Notes under the pieces: generated by a model
Told to the model about the DNA's origin: nothing
The model's input: the letters and a program-made list of their open reading frames with translations, nothing else
Database searches by the model: none
In this document: one piece after another, positions 56,885 through 64,000 of the stretch
How the letters are laid out: every line of letters begins with the position of its first letter
Position numbering within the stretch: the first letter of the stretch is position 1
Program-made: the position numbers and the translations under genes
Assembly (NCBI GenBank): GCA_001899175.1
Contig: MKVH01000025.1
Span: 124,001 to 188,000 of the forward strand
DNA from: Candidatus Kapaibacterium thiocyanatum
Lineage (GTDB): Bacteria > Bacteroidota > Ignavibacteria > Kapaibacteriales > Kapaibacteriaceae
Length of the DNA stretch: 64,000 bases
Direction: 5' to 3'

Positions 56885-57109
56885 GGAACCTCCGGAAAAG
56901 TCTACGGCAACCAATATGCGACTTGTTTCGAATTCGACGTCGGAGCGTATGCAAGGATCACGTCATGATCGCATGACGCCGGCCGATACGTGTGGGGCCT
57001 CGTATACCTTCGCCGGCACGCGTTCCGCGCGTCATTGCTCCCCAGCATAGACGCATCAGATGCGATCCCGTTACCGTTCGGTACGTGCGTGCATGATCGG
57101 CATCCGGAC

Positions 57110-58909
57110 TCAGGCCCGCTCGCCGAGTTCGAGCCAGCGCAAGGTTGCCGTATCGATGGCATCGGTGGTCTGTTGCAGCTCCTCGCTCAGCGTCTGGATC
57201 AGACGATAATCGGCCGAGCCGCTTCCGATCTGTTCCTCTATCTCCTGCTTCCGTGACTCGAGCGTCGCGATCGAACGTTCGAGATCTTCGAACTCGCGCT
57301 TCTCGTTGAAGGAAAGTTTCTTGCGTGTGGCTTGCGGCGTACTGCCGGCATCCTTCGCCTTCGGCTGCTCGGCGGATGGTTGGCCTGCGGCCGAAGCGCT
57401 CCCGCCTTTCTCGCGTTTCTCGAGATAGGCCGAATAGTTGCCGGGATATTCACGGATGCGTGCATTCTCCTCGAACGACCATATCGTGTCCACCGTCGCA
57501 TCCAGGAAGGCGCGGTCGTGGGAGACGACGAGCAGGACACCCTTGAAGAACTGGAGATAGTCTTCCAGTGCGCCGAGCGTCGCGATGTCGAAGTCGTTCG
57601 TCGGCTCGTCGAGGAAGATGACGTTCGGATTGGCCATCAGGATGCGCAGGAGGGACAGGCGGCGGCGCTCGCCGCCGGACAGCGTATGGACGTAGGCGTT
57701 CTGTTGCTTGGGTGTGAACTGGAAGCGATCGCACAGTTCACGTGCCGAGATGTACCGTTCGCGTCCCACACCGGTATCGATATATTCGGCGACGGCGCGG
57801 ACGTTGGCCAGGACGGTCTCGTTCTCCTGAAGATCCTTCGGCTCCTGTTCGAAGAAGCCGATGGTGGCCGTATCTCCGACGGTCACGTATCCGGTGTCGG
57901 GTGGTATGCGGCCGGCGAGTACCTGGAGCAGGGTGGACTTGCCGGCGCCGTTGGCGCCGATGATGCCGATCTTGTCGCCCGGTTTGGCGCGCCATGTGTG
58001 TGCGGTGAACAGAAGCGTGTCGCCGATGCTGCGCGAGATGTCGACGGCGTCGATGATACGCCCGCCGAGGAAGCGCGATCCGACTTCGATCTTGATGTCG
58101 CGTTGTTCCGTGCGTGCCGGTTCGGCCTGCATCTTCGCGATCCAGTCGATGCGGCTCTTCTGTTTGGTACGGCGGGCCTTGGCGCCCTTCTGCAGCCATG
58201 CCAGTTCCTGTCTGAGCTTGTTTCTCAGATGCTCTTCGGTGGCATCCTGCGTGGCTACCATCGACTCCTTGCGCTCGAGGTATTTCTCGTAGCTGCCATC
58301 ATAGAAATAGAGCTTGCGCTGGTCCAGCTCGATGATACGCGTGCTCACGGCGTCGAGGAAGTAGCGGTCGTGCGTCACGAGCAGCAGGCCCTTGGCGGAG
58401 TTCTGCAGCTGGTCCTGCAGCCATTGCACGGAATCGGCATCGAGGTGATTCGTCGGCTCGTCGAGGATGAGCAGATCGGGATCGGCCAGGATGGCCCGTG
58501 CGATGGCCACGCGCTTGCGCTGCCCTCCGCTCATCGTCCGGACGTTCTGATGCATACCCGTGATGCCCAGACGACCGAGGGTGATGCGGGCATTGGTTTC
58601 GAGCTCCCATTCCTCCCAATGTCCGTGCGTGGACTTGTAGCCATTCATCACGGCGTCGAGAGCCGTGGCGTCGACGTCCCACAGGGGCTGCTGGGAGAGA
58701 TATTCGATGCGTACTTCGCGATTGATGGCCACCGTGCCGGCGTCGGGTTCTTCCAGTCCTGCCACGATGCGCAGGAGGGAGGATTTGCCGACACCGTTAC
58801 GACCGATGATGCCACAGCGTTCGCCATCCTGCATGCCGAAGGAAATGTCCTCGAACAGGATCTTCTCGAAGTAGGCCTTGGTAAGGGAGGTGCAGGAGAA
58901 AAGCGTCAT
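57110..58909 (-). CDS. ABC-F family ATPase (Uup-like)
   Basis: 599 residues from ATG 58909, with two ABC domains and no membrane segments. ABC1: Walker A GRNGVGKSS, signature MSGGQRKRVAIARAI, Walker B DLLILDEPTNHLDAD. A linker follows (YEKYLERKESMVATQDATEE, ABC-F signature). ABC2: GANGAGKST, LSGGERRRLSLLRIL, NVIFLDEPTNDFDI. The C-terminal coiled coil (EDLERSIATLESRKQEIEEQ) is like Uup. Members act on stalled ribosomes or DNA; antibiotic resistance is less likely here. The upstream in-frame codons are probably not used because 58909 matches the ABC1 start. Confidence 0.92.
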   Translation of the reverse strand: MTLFSCTSLTKAYFEKILFEDISFGMQDGERCGIIGRNGVGKSSLLRIVAGLEEPDAGTVAINREVRIEYLSQQPLWDVDATALDAVMNGYKSTHGHWEEWELETNARITLGRLGITGMHQNVRTMSGGQRKRVAIARAILADPDLLILDEPTNHLDADSVQWLQDQLQNSAKGLLLVTHDRYFLDAVSTRIIELDQRKLYFYDGSYEKYLERKESMVATQDATEEHLRNKLRQELAWLQKGAKARRTKQKSRIDWIAKMQAEPARTEQRDIKIEVGSRFLGGRIIDAVDISRSIGDTLLFTAHTWRAKPGDKIGIIGANGAGKSTLLQVLAGRIPPDTGYVTVGDTATIGFFEQEPKDLQENETVLANVRAVAEYIDTGVGRERYISARELCDRFQFTPKQQNAYVHTLSGGERRRLSLLRILMANPNVIFLDEPTNDFDIATLGALEDYLQFFKGVLLVVSHDRAFLDATVDTIWSFEENARIREYPGNYSAYLEKREKGGSASAAGQPSAEQPKAKDAGSTPQATRKKLSFNEKREFEDLERSIATLESRKQEIEEQIGSGSADYRLIQTLSEELQQTTDAIDTATLRWLELGERA

Positions 58910-59015
58910 AGGAAGCGCAAAGATCGGCAACTCTCGAGAGCTGGCCGCATACGGATGATCCGGCGCCGTGACTTCCCGAACATGAGAGGATGGATCGGGG
59001 TGTCCTGTGACGAAA

Positions 59016-59046
59016 AACTCCCCGCCGGCAGAGCCGGCGGGGAGTT
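59016..59046 (-). terminator. Very strong terminator after the desaturase gene
   Basis: On the minus strand AACTCCCCGCCGGC pairs perfectly with GCCGGCGGGGAGTT (14 bp, three-base loop) followed by TTTCG. The stem is almost all G/C. Confidence 0.92.
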
Positions 59047-59078
59047 GGAATGGACGTCGTGATCCGGATTCGTATCGG

Positions 59079-59939
59079 TCAGGGCGCTTCCTTGTCCTGG
59101 GCCAGAGCGATCTGGCGCGACAGATACGCCGTGGGGATGCGAACGACACCGCTGACGAGACCGACCTTCTCGAAGATGCGGATCATGTAGGCAGTGATGT
59201 CGATCTGCCACCAGCGCAGACCATGGAATGCCGAGCTCGGGAATGCATGGTGGTTGTTGTGCCAGCCTTCGCCCAGGGCGAGCAGGCCGACGATGAAGTT
59301 GTTCCGGCTCTGGTCCGTGGTCTTGAACATGCGTCCGCCGACGATATGGCAGACGGAGTTGACGCTCCACGTGACGTGGGACGTCAGGAAGATGCGGATG
59401 AGGCCACCCCAGAGGAGACCTTGCCAGCCTCCGAGAAGGAAGGGCAGGATCAGGCTGAAGGCGCTCCAGAGCAGGAAGGTTTTGTCGAACCATACCAGCA
59501 TCGGATCCTTCGTGTAGCGCGACTCGTACTTGGAGCGGATGGCGGCCATGTCCGTGGACGTCATCTCGATCAGCCACTCGAAGTGGGCGAAGATGAAGCC
59601 GCGGAACGTCGGCGTATGCGGATCGCCTTCCTGGTCCGACATGGCGTGGTGCTTCGTATGGACGGAAGCCCAGTTGATGACGGGACCCTGGAATGCCATC
59701 GAGCCGAAGGCGAGGACGATTGCCTTCAGGATGGGATGTGCGGTGAAGGCCTTATGGACGACCATGCGATGATAGCCGAAGGTCACGCCGAATTCGGTCA
59801 GCGCGCCGAGGGCCAGCATCATGACGATTTCGTATATGCCCACGCTGCCGGTGAATAACTGCACGATACCGTAGATGGTGGCGGCAGCGGGTAACAGCAC
59901 GAGCGGGACGACATAGTAGTTGGCAAGGCGAGGCATCAT
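59079..59939 (-). CDS. Acyl-CoA (stearoyl-CoA type) desaturase
   Basis: Membrane di-iron enzyme adding a delta-9 double bond to fatty acyl chains. 286 residues, four membrane helices. Three histidine boxes are intact: HRMVVH (in GYHRMVVH), HTKHH and HNNHH, with GWHNNHHAFPSSAFHGLRWW. The start ATG 59939 or the next codon (59936) both fit. The preceding in-frame codons are not used. It ends close to a strong terminator. Confidence 0.95.
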   Translation of the reverse strand: MMPRLANYYVVPLVLLPAAATIYGIVQLFTGSVGIYEIVMMLALGALTEFGVTFGYHRMVVHKAFTAHPILKAIVLAFGSMAFQGPVINWASVHTKHHAMSDQEGDPHTPTFRGFIFAHFEWLIEMTSTDMAAIRSKYESRYTKDPMLVWFDKTFLLWSAFSLILPFLLGGWQGLLWGGLIRIFLTSHVTWSVNSVCHIVGGRMFKTTDQSRNNFIVGLLALGEGWHNNHHAFPSSAFHGLRWWQIDITAYMIRIFEKVGLVSGVVRIPTAYLSRQIALAQDKEAP

Positions 59940-60033
59940 AGGAATACTGTCAGCAGTGAGCGTTGAACCTTGAGGGACGTGGACCGGAAGTCCACGTCGA
60001 TGGAGAGAGGGGTTGATGGGCAGGATGGACAAA

Positions 60034-60063
60034 GGGGACTACGAGCGATGCTCGCAGCCCCCC
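60034..60063 (-). terminator. Terminator after the FKBP gene
   Basis: On the minus strand GGGGGCTGCGAGC pairs with GCTCGTAGTCCCC (near-complete stem, loop ATC) followed by TTTGTCC. Confidence 0.7.
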
Positions 60064-60094
60064 TGAATTGTTCACTGTACTGTCGATAACGACA

Positions 60095-60787
60095 TTACTT
60101 CTTGATTTCGAGCAGTTCCACTTCGAAGATCAGCGCTTCGTTCGGTCCGATGGACTGACCGGCGCCATTCTCGCCGTAAGCGAGATTCGAGGGGATGTAG
60201 AGCATGTACTTCGAGCCTACCGGCATGAGCTGGAGGCCTTCCGTCCAGCCGGCGATCACGCCGCCGAGCGGGAATTCGATGGGTTCACCACGTTCGTAGG
60301 AGCTGTCGAAGACCTTGCCATCGATGAGCGTGCCCTTGTAGTGGACCTTGACGGTGTTTTCCTTCGTGGGCTTGGCACCCGTACCTGCCTTGATGACCTT
60401 GTACTGGAGGCCACTGGGCGTGGTCATGACGCCTTCCTTCTTCTTGTTCTCGGCCAGGAATTGTTCGCCGCGCGTCTTGGCCTCGCCACCCTTCTTGGTG
60501 CGTTCTGCCTGGGCTTTTTCCTGTGCTTCCTGCTGGAGGGCCATGAGGGCGGTGCGGACTTGCTCTTCGGTGAGGAGGGCCTTGTCGGCCAGAGCATCAC
60601 GCAGGCCTGCTGCCAGCATGTCGGCGTTGAGATCGATACCTTGTTGCTTTACACTTTGGCCGATGTTCACGCCGATGGCGTAGCTGGCCGTGTCCTTCTT
60701 GTTCTGGGGCTTCACGGAATTAACCTGGGATTCGGCAGTGCACGAAATGAAGATAATGGCGCTAAGTGCGGCCACAAGAAATTTCAT
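60095..60787 (-). CDS. FKBP-type peptidyl-prolyl isomerase lipoprotein (FkpA/Mip-like)
   Basis: Folds proteins by proline isomerisation in the periplasm. 230 residues: signal peptide with FISC lipobox (about residue 16), a dimerisation domain (SYAIGVNIGQSVKQQGIDLN, then a long helix AEKAQAERTKKGG), and a C-terminal FKBP domain (VKVHYKGTLIDGKVFDSSYE, IEFPLGGVIAGWTEGLQLMP, IPSNLAYGENGAGQSIGPNE, ALIFEVELL) with the usual Tyr, Asp, Phe and Trp pocket. The start ATG is 60787. Its promoter has an exact TATCTTTG. Confidence 0.95.
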   Translation of the reverse strand: MKFLVAALSAIIFISCTAESQVNSVKPQNKKDTASYAIGVNIGQSVKQQGIDLNADMLAAGLRDALADKALLTEEQVRTALMALQQEAQEKAQAERTKKGGEAKTRGEQFLAENKKKEGVMTTPSGLQYKVIKAGTGAKPTKENTVKVHYKGTLIDGKVFDSSYERGEPIEFPLGGVIAGWTEGLQLMPVGSKYMLYIPSNLAYGENGAGQSIGPNEALIFEVELLEIKK

Positions 60788-60824
60788 ACTCCGTCTTTCG
60801 GCAGATTGGAAAACTGTTGAAAAA

Positions 60825-60832
60825 CAAAGATA
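60825..60832 (-). promoter_or_regulatory. -7 element TATCTTTG of the FKBP gene
   Basis: On the minus strand an exact TAnnTTTG in GTGTATCTTTG, about 38 bases before the ATG, giving a leader of about 31 bases. No clear -33 partner. Confidence 0.5.
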
Positions 60833-60887
60833 CACCGTTTTCGGCGAATGCCGCCGACGGCATAACTACGGTATCTGCAGGCGTTAA

Positions 60888-61211
60888 CTACGGCATCCAC
60901 AGGTGGTTGGCCATGTCCACCGCCTCGCCGTCGAAGCGTACGCCTTCGGCCTCAAGACGCTCACGCATCACGAATGGTGTTTCGAAGTGCATCCGACCCG
61001 TCAGCAGGCCATTGCGGTTCACGACGCGATGCGCGGGAACGTCGAGGCGGTCGGGATGGCCTACGGCATTCATCGCCCAGCCTACCATACGGGCCGACGA
61101 AGCCATGCCCAGGGCACGGGCGATATGGCCGTAGGTCGTGACCTTACCACGGGGAATACGTCTGACGATCTCGTAGACACGTTCGAAGAAGTCTGATCTG
61201 TCGGTGGACAT
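60888..61211 (-). CDS. Alkyltransferase-like protein (ATL, MGMT family without active Cys)
   Basis: 107 residues. The DNA-binding domain of O6-alkylguanine alkyltransferases: IVRRIPRGKVTTYGHIARAL, ARMVGWAMNAVGH and the active-site segment VPAHRVVNRNG, where the catalytic Cys of PCHR is Ala60. So it cannot remove alkyl groups itself; known ATL proteins flag such lesions for nucleotide excision repair. Divergent from a FAD enzyme, with start codons only 19 bases apart around a perfect palindrome. Confidence 0.9.
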   Translation of the reverse strand: MSTDRSDFFERVYEIVRRIPRGKVTTYGHIARALGMASSARMVGWAMNAVGHPDRLDVPAHRVVNRNGLLTGRMHFETPFVMRERLEAEGVRFDGEAVDMANHLWMP

Positions 61212-61214
61212 GGT

Positions 61215-61226
61215 CGTAAATTTACG
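61215..61226. promoter_or_regulatory. Perfect palindrome CGTAAATTTACG between two divergent start codons
   Basis: A 12-bp palindrome with TAAATTTA, close to the TAnnTTTG box on both strands. It ends four bases before the plus-strand ATG (61231) and three bases before the minus-strand ATG (61211). A symmetrical promoter for two leaderless transcripts, or an operator, is suggested. Confidence 0.55.
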
Positions 61227-61230
61227 GCAT

Positions 61231-62814
61231 ATGAAAGTTCGTGTCGACATCGCCCTTACGCCGGCCCAGGCCGCCGATCCCGTCACGGTGCACCATTCCG
61301 CCGCCGCCGAAGCAGGTATTCCGTTCGACGACGTGACGTCGGTGCGCCAGGTGCGTCGTTCCATCGATGCCCGTGCACGCATTCCGCGCATCAGGATCCA
61401 GGCCGACGTCTTCGTCCACGAGGAGCCTCCGGCCGAACCATCGCTGATCGACAGCCTCCGCGAGGCCGACCCCGGCCGCCGCGTGATCATCGTCGGTGCC
61501 GGTCCGGCAGGATACTTCGCGGCCCTGGAACTGCTCGAACACGGCATCACACCCATCGTGGTCGATCGCGGCAAGGACGTACGCACGCGGCGCAAGGATC
61601 TGCGCGCCATCCAGCAGTTGGGCGTGGTGAACGAGCATTCGAACTATTGCTTCGGCGAGGGCGGTGCAGGGACCTATTCCGATGGCAAGCTCTATACGCG
61701 GTCGCATAAACGCGGCAGCATCGACAAGGTGCTGAAGCTGCTGGTGGATCATGGTGCTACCGGCGAAATCCTCGTGGAGACGCATCCTCACATCGGCTCG
61801 AACAAGCTGTGGCTCGTCGTACAGAGGATCCGCGAGACGATCCAGCGGTTCGGGGGCCAGGTGCTGTTCGACGCGTGGGTGACCGATCTGGTGATGACGG
61901 AGCGGGATGGTGCGCAAGGCGTGGTGCTGGCCGACGGCCGGGAGATCACGGGCGATGCCGTGATCCTCGCGACAGGGCATTCTGCGCGGGACATCTTCCG
62001 TCTGTGCCGCCGCCGCGGGATCACCATCGAGGCCAAGCCGTTCGCGCTGGGCGTGCGTATCGAACATCCGCAGCCCCTGATCGACGAAGTGCAGTATCAT
62101 CAGTCGCCGAGAGACCCGAACCTTCCCGCGTCGTCGTACAAACTCGTATGCCAGGCCGATGGCCGTGGCGTATTCTCCTTCTGCATGTGTCCCGGCGGGC
62201 TCATCGTTCCGTCGGCGACGGAACCCGGCGAGATCGTCGTGAACGGCATGAGCATGTCGCGGCGCGATTCACCCTTCGCCAACAGCGGGACGGTCGTGAC
62301 GGTGGAACGTGAAGACTGGGCCGACTACACGGCATCGGGCGAACTCTCGGCCATGGAATATCAGGCGGCGGTCGAACGACGTGCCTTCGACGTCGTAGGG
62401 GACGGTTCGCAGAGAGCTCCCGCTCAACGGATGATCGACTTTCTCGACGGGCGTGTATCGGCATCCATCCCGCAGACGTCCTACATTCCCGGGCATCGTT
62501 CCGTCGACATGCGTGCCGTGGTGCCGCATGGAATCGCGTCGCGCCTTCACGACGCCATACGTCAGTTCGGCCGTTCGATGCGCGGCTATCTCACGAACGA
62601 AGCCGTGCTGGTGGGTGTGGAGTCACGCACGAGTTCACCGGTGCGCATTCCGCGAGACAAGGAAACGTACGAACACGTCACCGTGCGGAATCTCTATCCC
62701 TGCGGAGAGGGAGCGGGCTATGCCGGAGGTATCGTCAGTGCCGCCCTGGATGGTCAGAACGTGGCCCGTGCCATCGCAGCACGGATGCCCGTCGCCGCCA
62801 GACGTCCCGTCTGA
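61231..62814 (+). CDS. FAD-dependent oxidoreductase (COG2509-like)
   Basis: 527 residues. The dinucleotide-binding motif is VIIVGAGPAGYFAALELLEH (about 86-105), after an N-terminal domain of 80 residues that may bind the partner. FGEGGAGTYSDGKLYTRSHK, VILATGHSARDIFRLCRRRG and a CMCPGG segment are as in the uncharacterised COG2509 FAD dehydrogenases; the end NLYPCGEGAGYAGGIVSAAL is the FAD-binding C-terminal part. Substrate unknown. ATG 61231 directly follows the palindrome. The last 61 bases overlap the convergent amine oxidase gene. Confidence 0.85.
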   Translation: MKVRVDIALTPAQAADPVTVHHSAAAEAGIPFDDVTSVRQVRRSIDARARIPRIRIQADVFVHEEPPAEPSLIDSLREADPGRRVIIVGAGPAGYFAALELLEHGITPIVVDRGKDVRTRRKDLRAIQQLGVVNEHSNYCFGEGGAGTYSDGKLYTRSHKRGSIDKVLKLLVDHGATGEILVETHPHIGSNKLWLVVQRIRETIQRFGGQVLFDAWVTDLVMTERDGAQGVVLADGREITGDAVILATGHSARDIFRLCRRRGITIEAKPFALGVRIEHPQPLIDEVQYHQSPRDPNLPASSYKLVCQADGRGVFSFCMCPGGLIVPSATEPGEIVVNGMSMSRRDSPFANSGTVVTVEREDWADYTASGELSAMEYQAAVERRAFDVVGDGSQRAPAQRMIDFLDGRVSASIPQTSYIPGHRSVDMRAVVPHGIASRLHDAIRQFGRSMRGYLTNEAVLVGVESRTSSPVRIPRDKETYEHVTVRNLYPCGEGAGYAGGIVSAALDGQNVARAIAARMPVAARRPV

Positions 62815-64000
62815 GCAGCGCCGTTCATGTAGCCACGGAATTCGGGACTGCAATGTTCGCCGGCGAAATACAGATTGTTCGCGGGTTCGGCTTCGCGACC
62901 GTAGAAGTCCGTCCATTGTCCGGGGCCGTATCCCGAATAACTGGCAAGGGACCATGGATAGGTCGGCCAGTGGAATCGCTCCACGCGTCCGGGCTGCATC
63001 CTGCGGGCCTCGGGCCATACCTTGCAGAGATGGTCGTGGAGTTCGCGTCCTGCCCGTTCCTTCGACATCTCGCCGATGACGCGGCACATGGAGCCACCGC
63101 TGAAGAACGTGAGGCCTGCGGCATTCACACCCTGCATGGCCGTATTGTCCCAGACGAGTTGCAGGGGCAGGTCCGTATAGATCACACCGTCCGCATTGAC
63201 GTCGTGCCAGAACGGACGTTCGTATCCTACGACGACCTTGCCGTTCTGTCCATAGCGGAGTTCGTTGATGGCCCGCCGTTTCACGGCAGGAAGGTCGACG
63301 TCGATCTTCACGGTACGCAGGAGGGTGAAGGGCAGGGCGAGCACGACGATGTCCGCATCGACATCGACGCTCGACAGGTCCTTGCGGAAGGTGAGGCTGT
63401 AGGTCGACCCCTTGCGTCCGATGCGTTCGAGGATGTGCGAGGAATGGATCTGCGTGTGGATGTCGGCCGCGAGCCTGTCCGTGATCTGCTGATTTCCTCC
63501 TCTGACCTTGTACCGTTCGTCACTGTCGCCGAACTGGTGGAAGGCTCCGTCACCGATATCCGTGGATATCAGTGAAAGGAAGTTCAGGGCACTCTGCTCG
63601 CCGAGTTCCAGACCGTTCTCCGTGATGAAGGCGACGTCCAGGAAGGAACGCAACCATCCGGTGATGCCGAGCGACGTGAAGTAGGCTTCGATCGAAATGG
63701 CATCGAAGCCGCGCGCCGGGCTTTCGGCAAGATGACGGTAGTTCTGCGGGAGCAGGGAGATGTCGCGGCGGAGCCGCTCGAGCAACGGACGTATTTCGCG
63801 GACGATATCGGCAGGCGTATAGCTGCGGCCATCGAAGAAGAACGTCTCGTTACGGCTGGCATACGGTTCGTTGTGCAGGTCGATGAGGTCCAGCCCGAAG
63901 GCCTTCACCAGCGTGAGCATGTCGGAATGGACGGAGTCGATGTATTCGCCACCGAGTTCGGTCACGGCGCCCTGGACGAGAAGGTCCCTGGCGCTGAAGA
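62754..64000 (-). CDS. Flavin-containing amine oxidase (monoamine oxidase family), 5' end outside window
   Basis: About 415 C-terminal residues are visible; the frame remains open to the end of the window. TELGGEYIDSVHSDMLTLVK matches the region after the first FAD motif, ADIVVLALPFTLLRT and WPTYPWSLASYSGYGPGQWT are substrate-domain landmarks, and the C-terminal NLYFAGEHCSPEFRGYMNGA and AAQTGRLAA are the FAD-binding end. The N-terminal GxGxxG motif is missing because of the window edge. It overlaps the convergent COG2509-like gene by 61 bases, and both C-termini look real. Confidence 0.88.
   Translation of the reverse strand, partial: FSARDLLVQGAVTELGGEYIDSVHSDMLTLVKAFGLDLIDLHNEPYASRNETFFFDGRSYTPADIVREIRPLLERLRRDISLLPQNYRHLAESPARGFDAISIEAYFTSLGITGWLRSFLDVAFITENGLELGEQSALNFLSLISTDIGDGAFHQFGDSDERYKVRGGNQQITDRLAADIHTQIHSSHILERIGRKGSTYSLTFRKDLSSVDVDADIVVLALPFTLLRTVKIDVDLPAVKRRAINELRYGQNGKVVVGYERPFWHDVNADGVIYTDLPLQLVWDNTAMQGVNAAGLTFFSGGSMCRVIGEMSKERAGRELHDHLCKVWPEARRMQPGRVERFHWPTYPWSLASYSGYGPGQWTDFYGREAEPANNLYFAGEHCSPEFRGYMNGAAQTGRLAATGIRAAMARATF

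Overview
This 64 kb window is chromosomal, about 58-60 % G+C, densely packed and free of recognisable phage, insertion-sequence, CRISPR, rRNA or tRNA features. It most resembles a member of the Bacteroidota/Chlorobiota superphylum, and I would place it near Candidatus Kapabacteria or Ignavibacteria (inference, no database comparison). The reasons are: five large secreted proteins ending in a type IX secretion-like C-terminal domain; several secreted proteins built from HYDIN-like, Ig-like or KNH-like repeats; and promoter elements resembling the Bacteroidota -7 box TAnnTTTG upstream of many genes, some with a fair -33 partner about 20 bases further up.

Layout. 1-5 kb: end of thymidylate kinase, a secreted metzincin protease, proline dehydrogenase and a secreted lipoprotein nuclease/phosphatase. 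5-10 kb (minus): an operon of NUDIX hydrolase, two related secreted proteins and a membrane GAF-GAF protein with a degenerate GGDEF domain. 10-13 kb: ndk and sucD, a divergent OsmC protein and a beta-propeller lipoprotein. 13-18 kb (minus): a compact run psd-pssA-purS-purQ-tatA-tatA2-gatA, divergent from dnaN-recF-DUF721-gyrB (17.8-22.4 kb), the usual replication cluster but without dnaA. 22-27 kb is more accessory: a tiny membrane protein, a chromate transporter, a probably broken small gene, an NAD-binding protein, an AAA ATPase behind a striking AT-rich inverted repeat, and a DUF1003 membrane protein. 27-33 kb (minus): ahcY, metK, a sugar nucleotidyltransferase and a five-LysM lytic transglycosylase. 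33-37 kb: two ECF sigma factor / membrane protein pairs pointing away from a shared control region. 37-47 kb: secreted or envelope proteins, including an arylsulfotransferase-like protein and an 885-residue Ig-repeat protein. 47-53 kb (minus): Mg2+ P-type ATPase, GNAT acetyltransferase, aconitase and an AbrB/PIN toxin-antitoxin pair. 53-57 kb: an unusually structured non-coding stretch, three small lipoproteins in a row, and another secreted protein. 57-64 kb: ABC-F ATPase, acyl-CoA desaturase, FKBP isomerase, an alkyltransferase-like DNA repair protein divergent from a FAD enzyme, and the truncated end of a flavin amine oxidase.

Working together: psd and pssA give phosphatidylethanolamine synthesis; purS and purQ are two of the three FGAM synthase parts; ahcY and metK form the methyl cycle; the two sigma modules probably control envelope genes; the T9SS-like cargo must rely on secretion genes outside the window. 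No clearly new defence or biosynthetic system was found. The best candidates for something undescribed are the ATPase with its 16-bp inverted-repeat control region, the palindromic divergent promoter at 61.2 kb, the paired sigma modules, and a recurring -7 element placed so close to start codons that leaderless mRNAs are implied.
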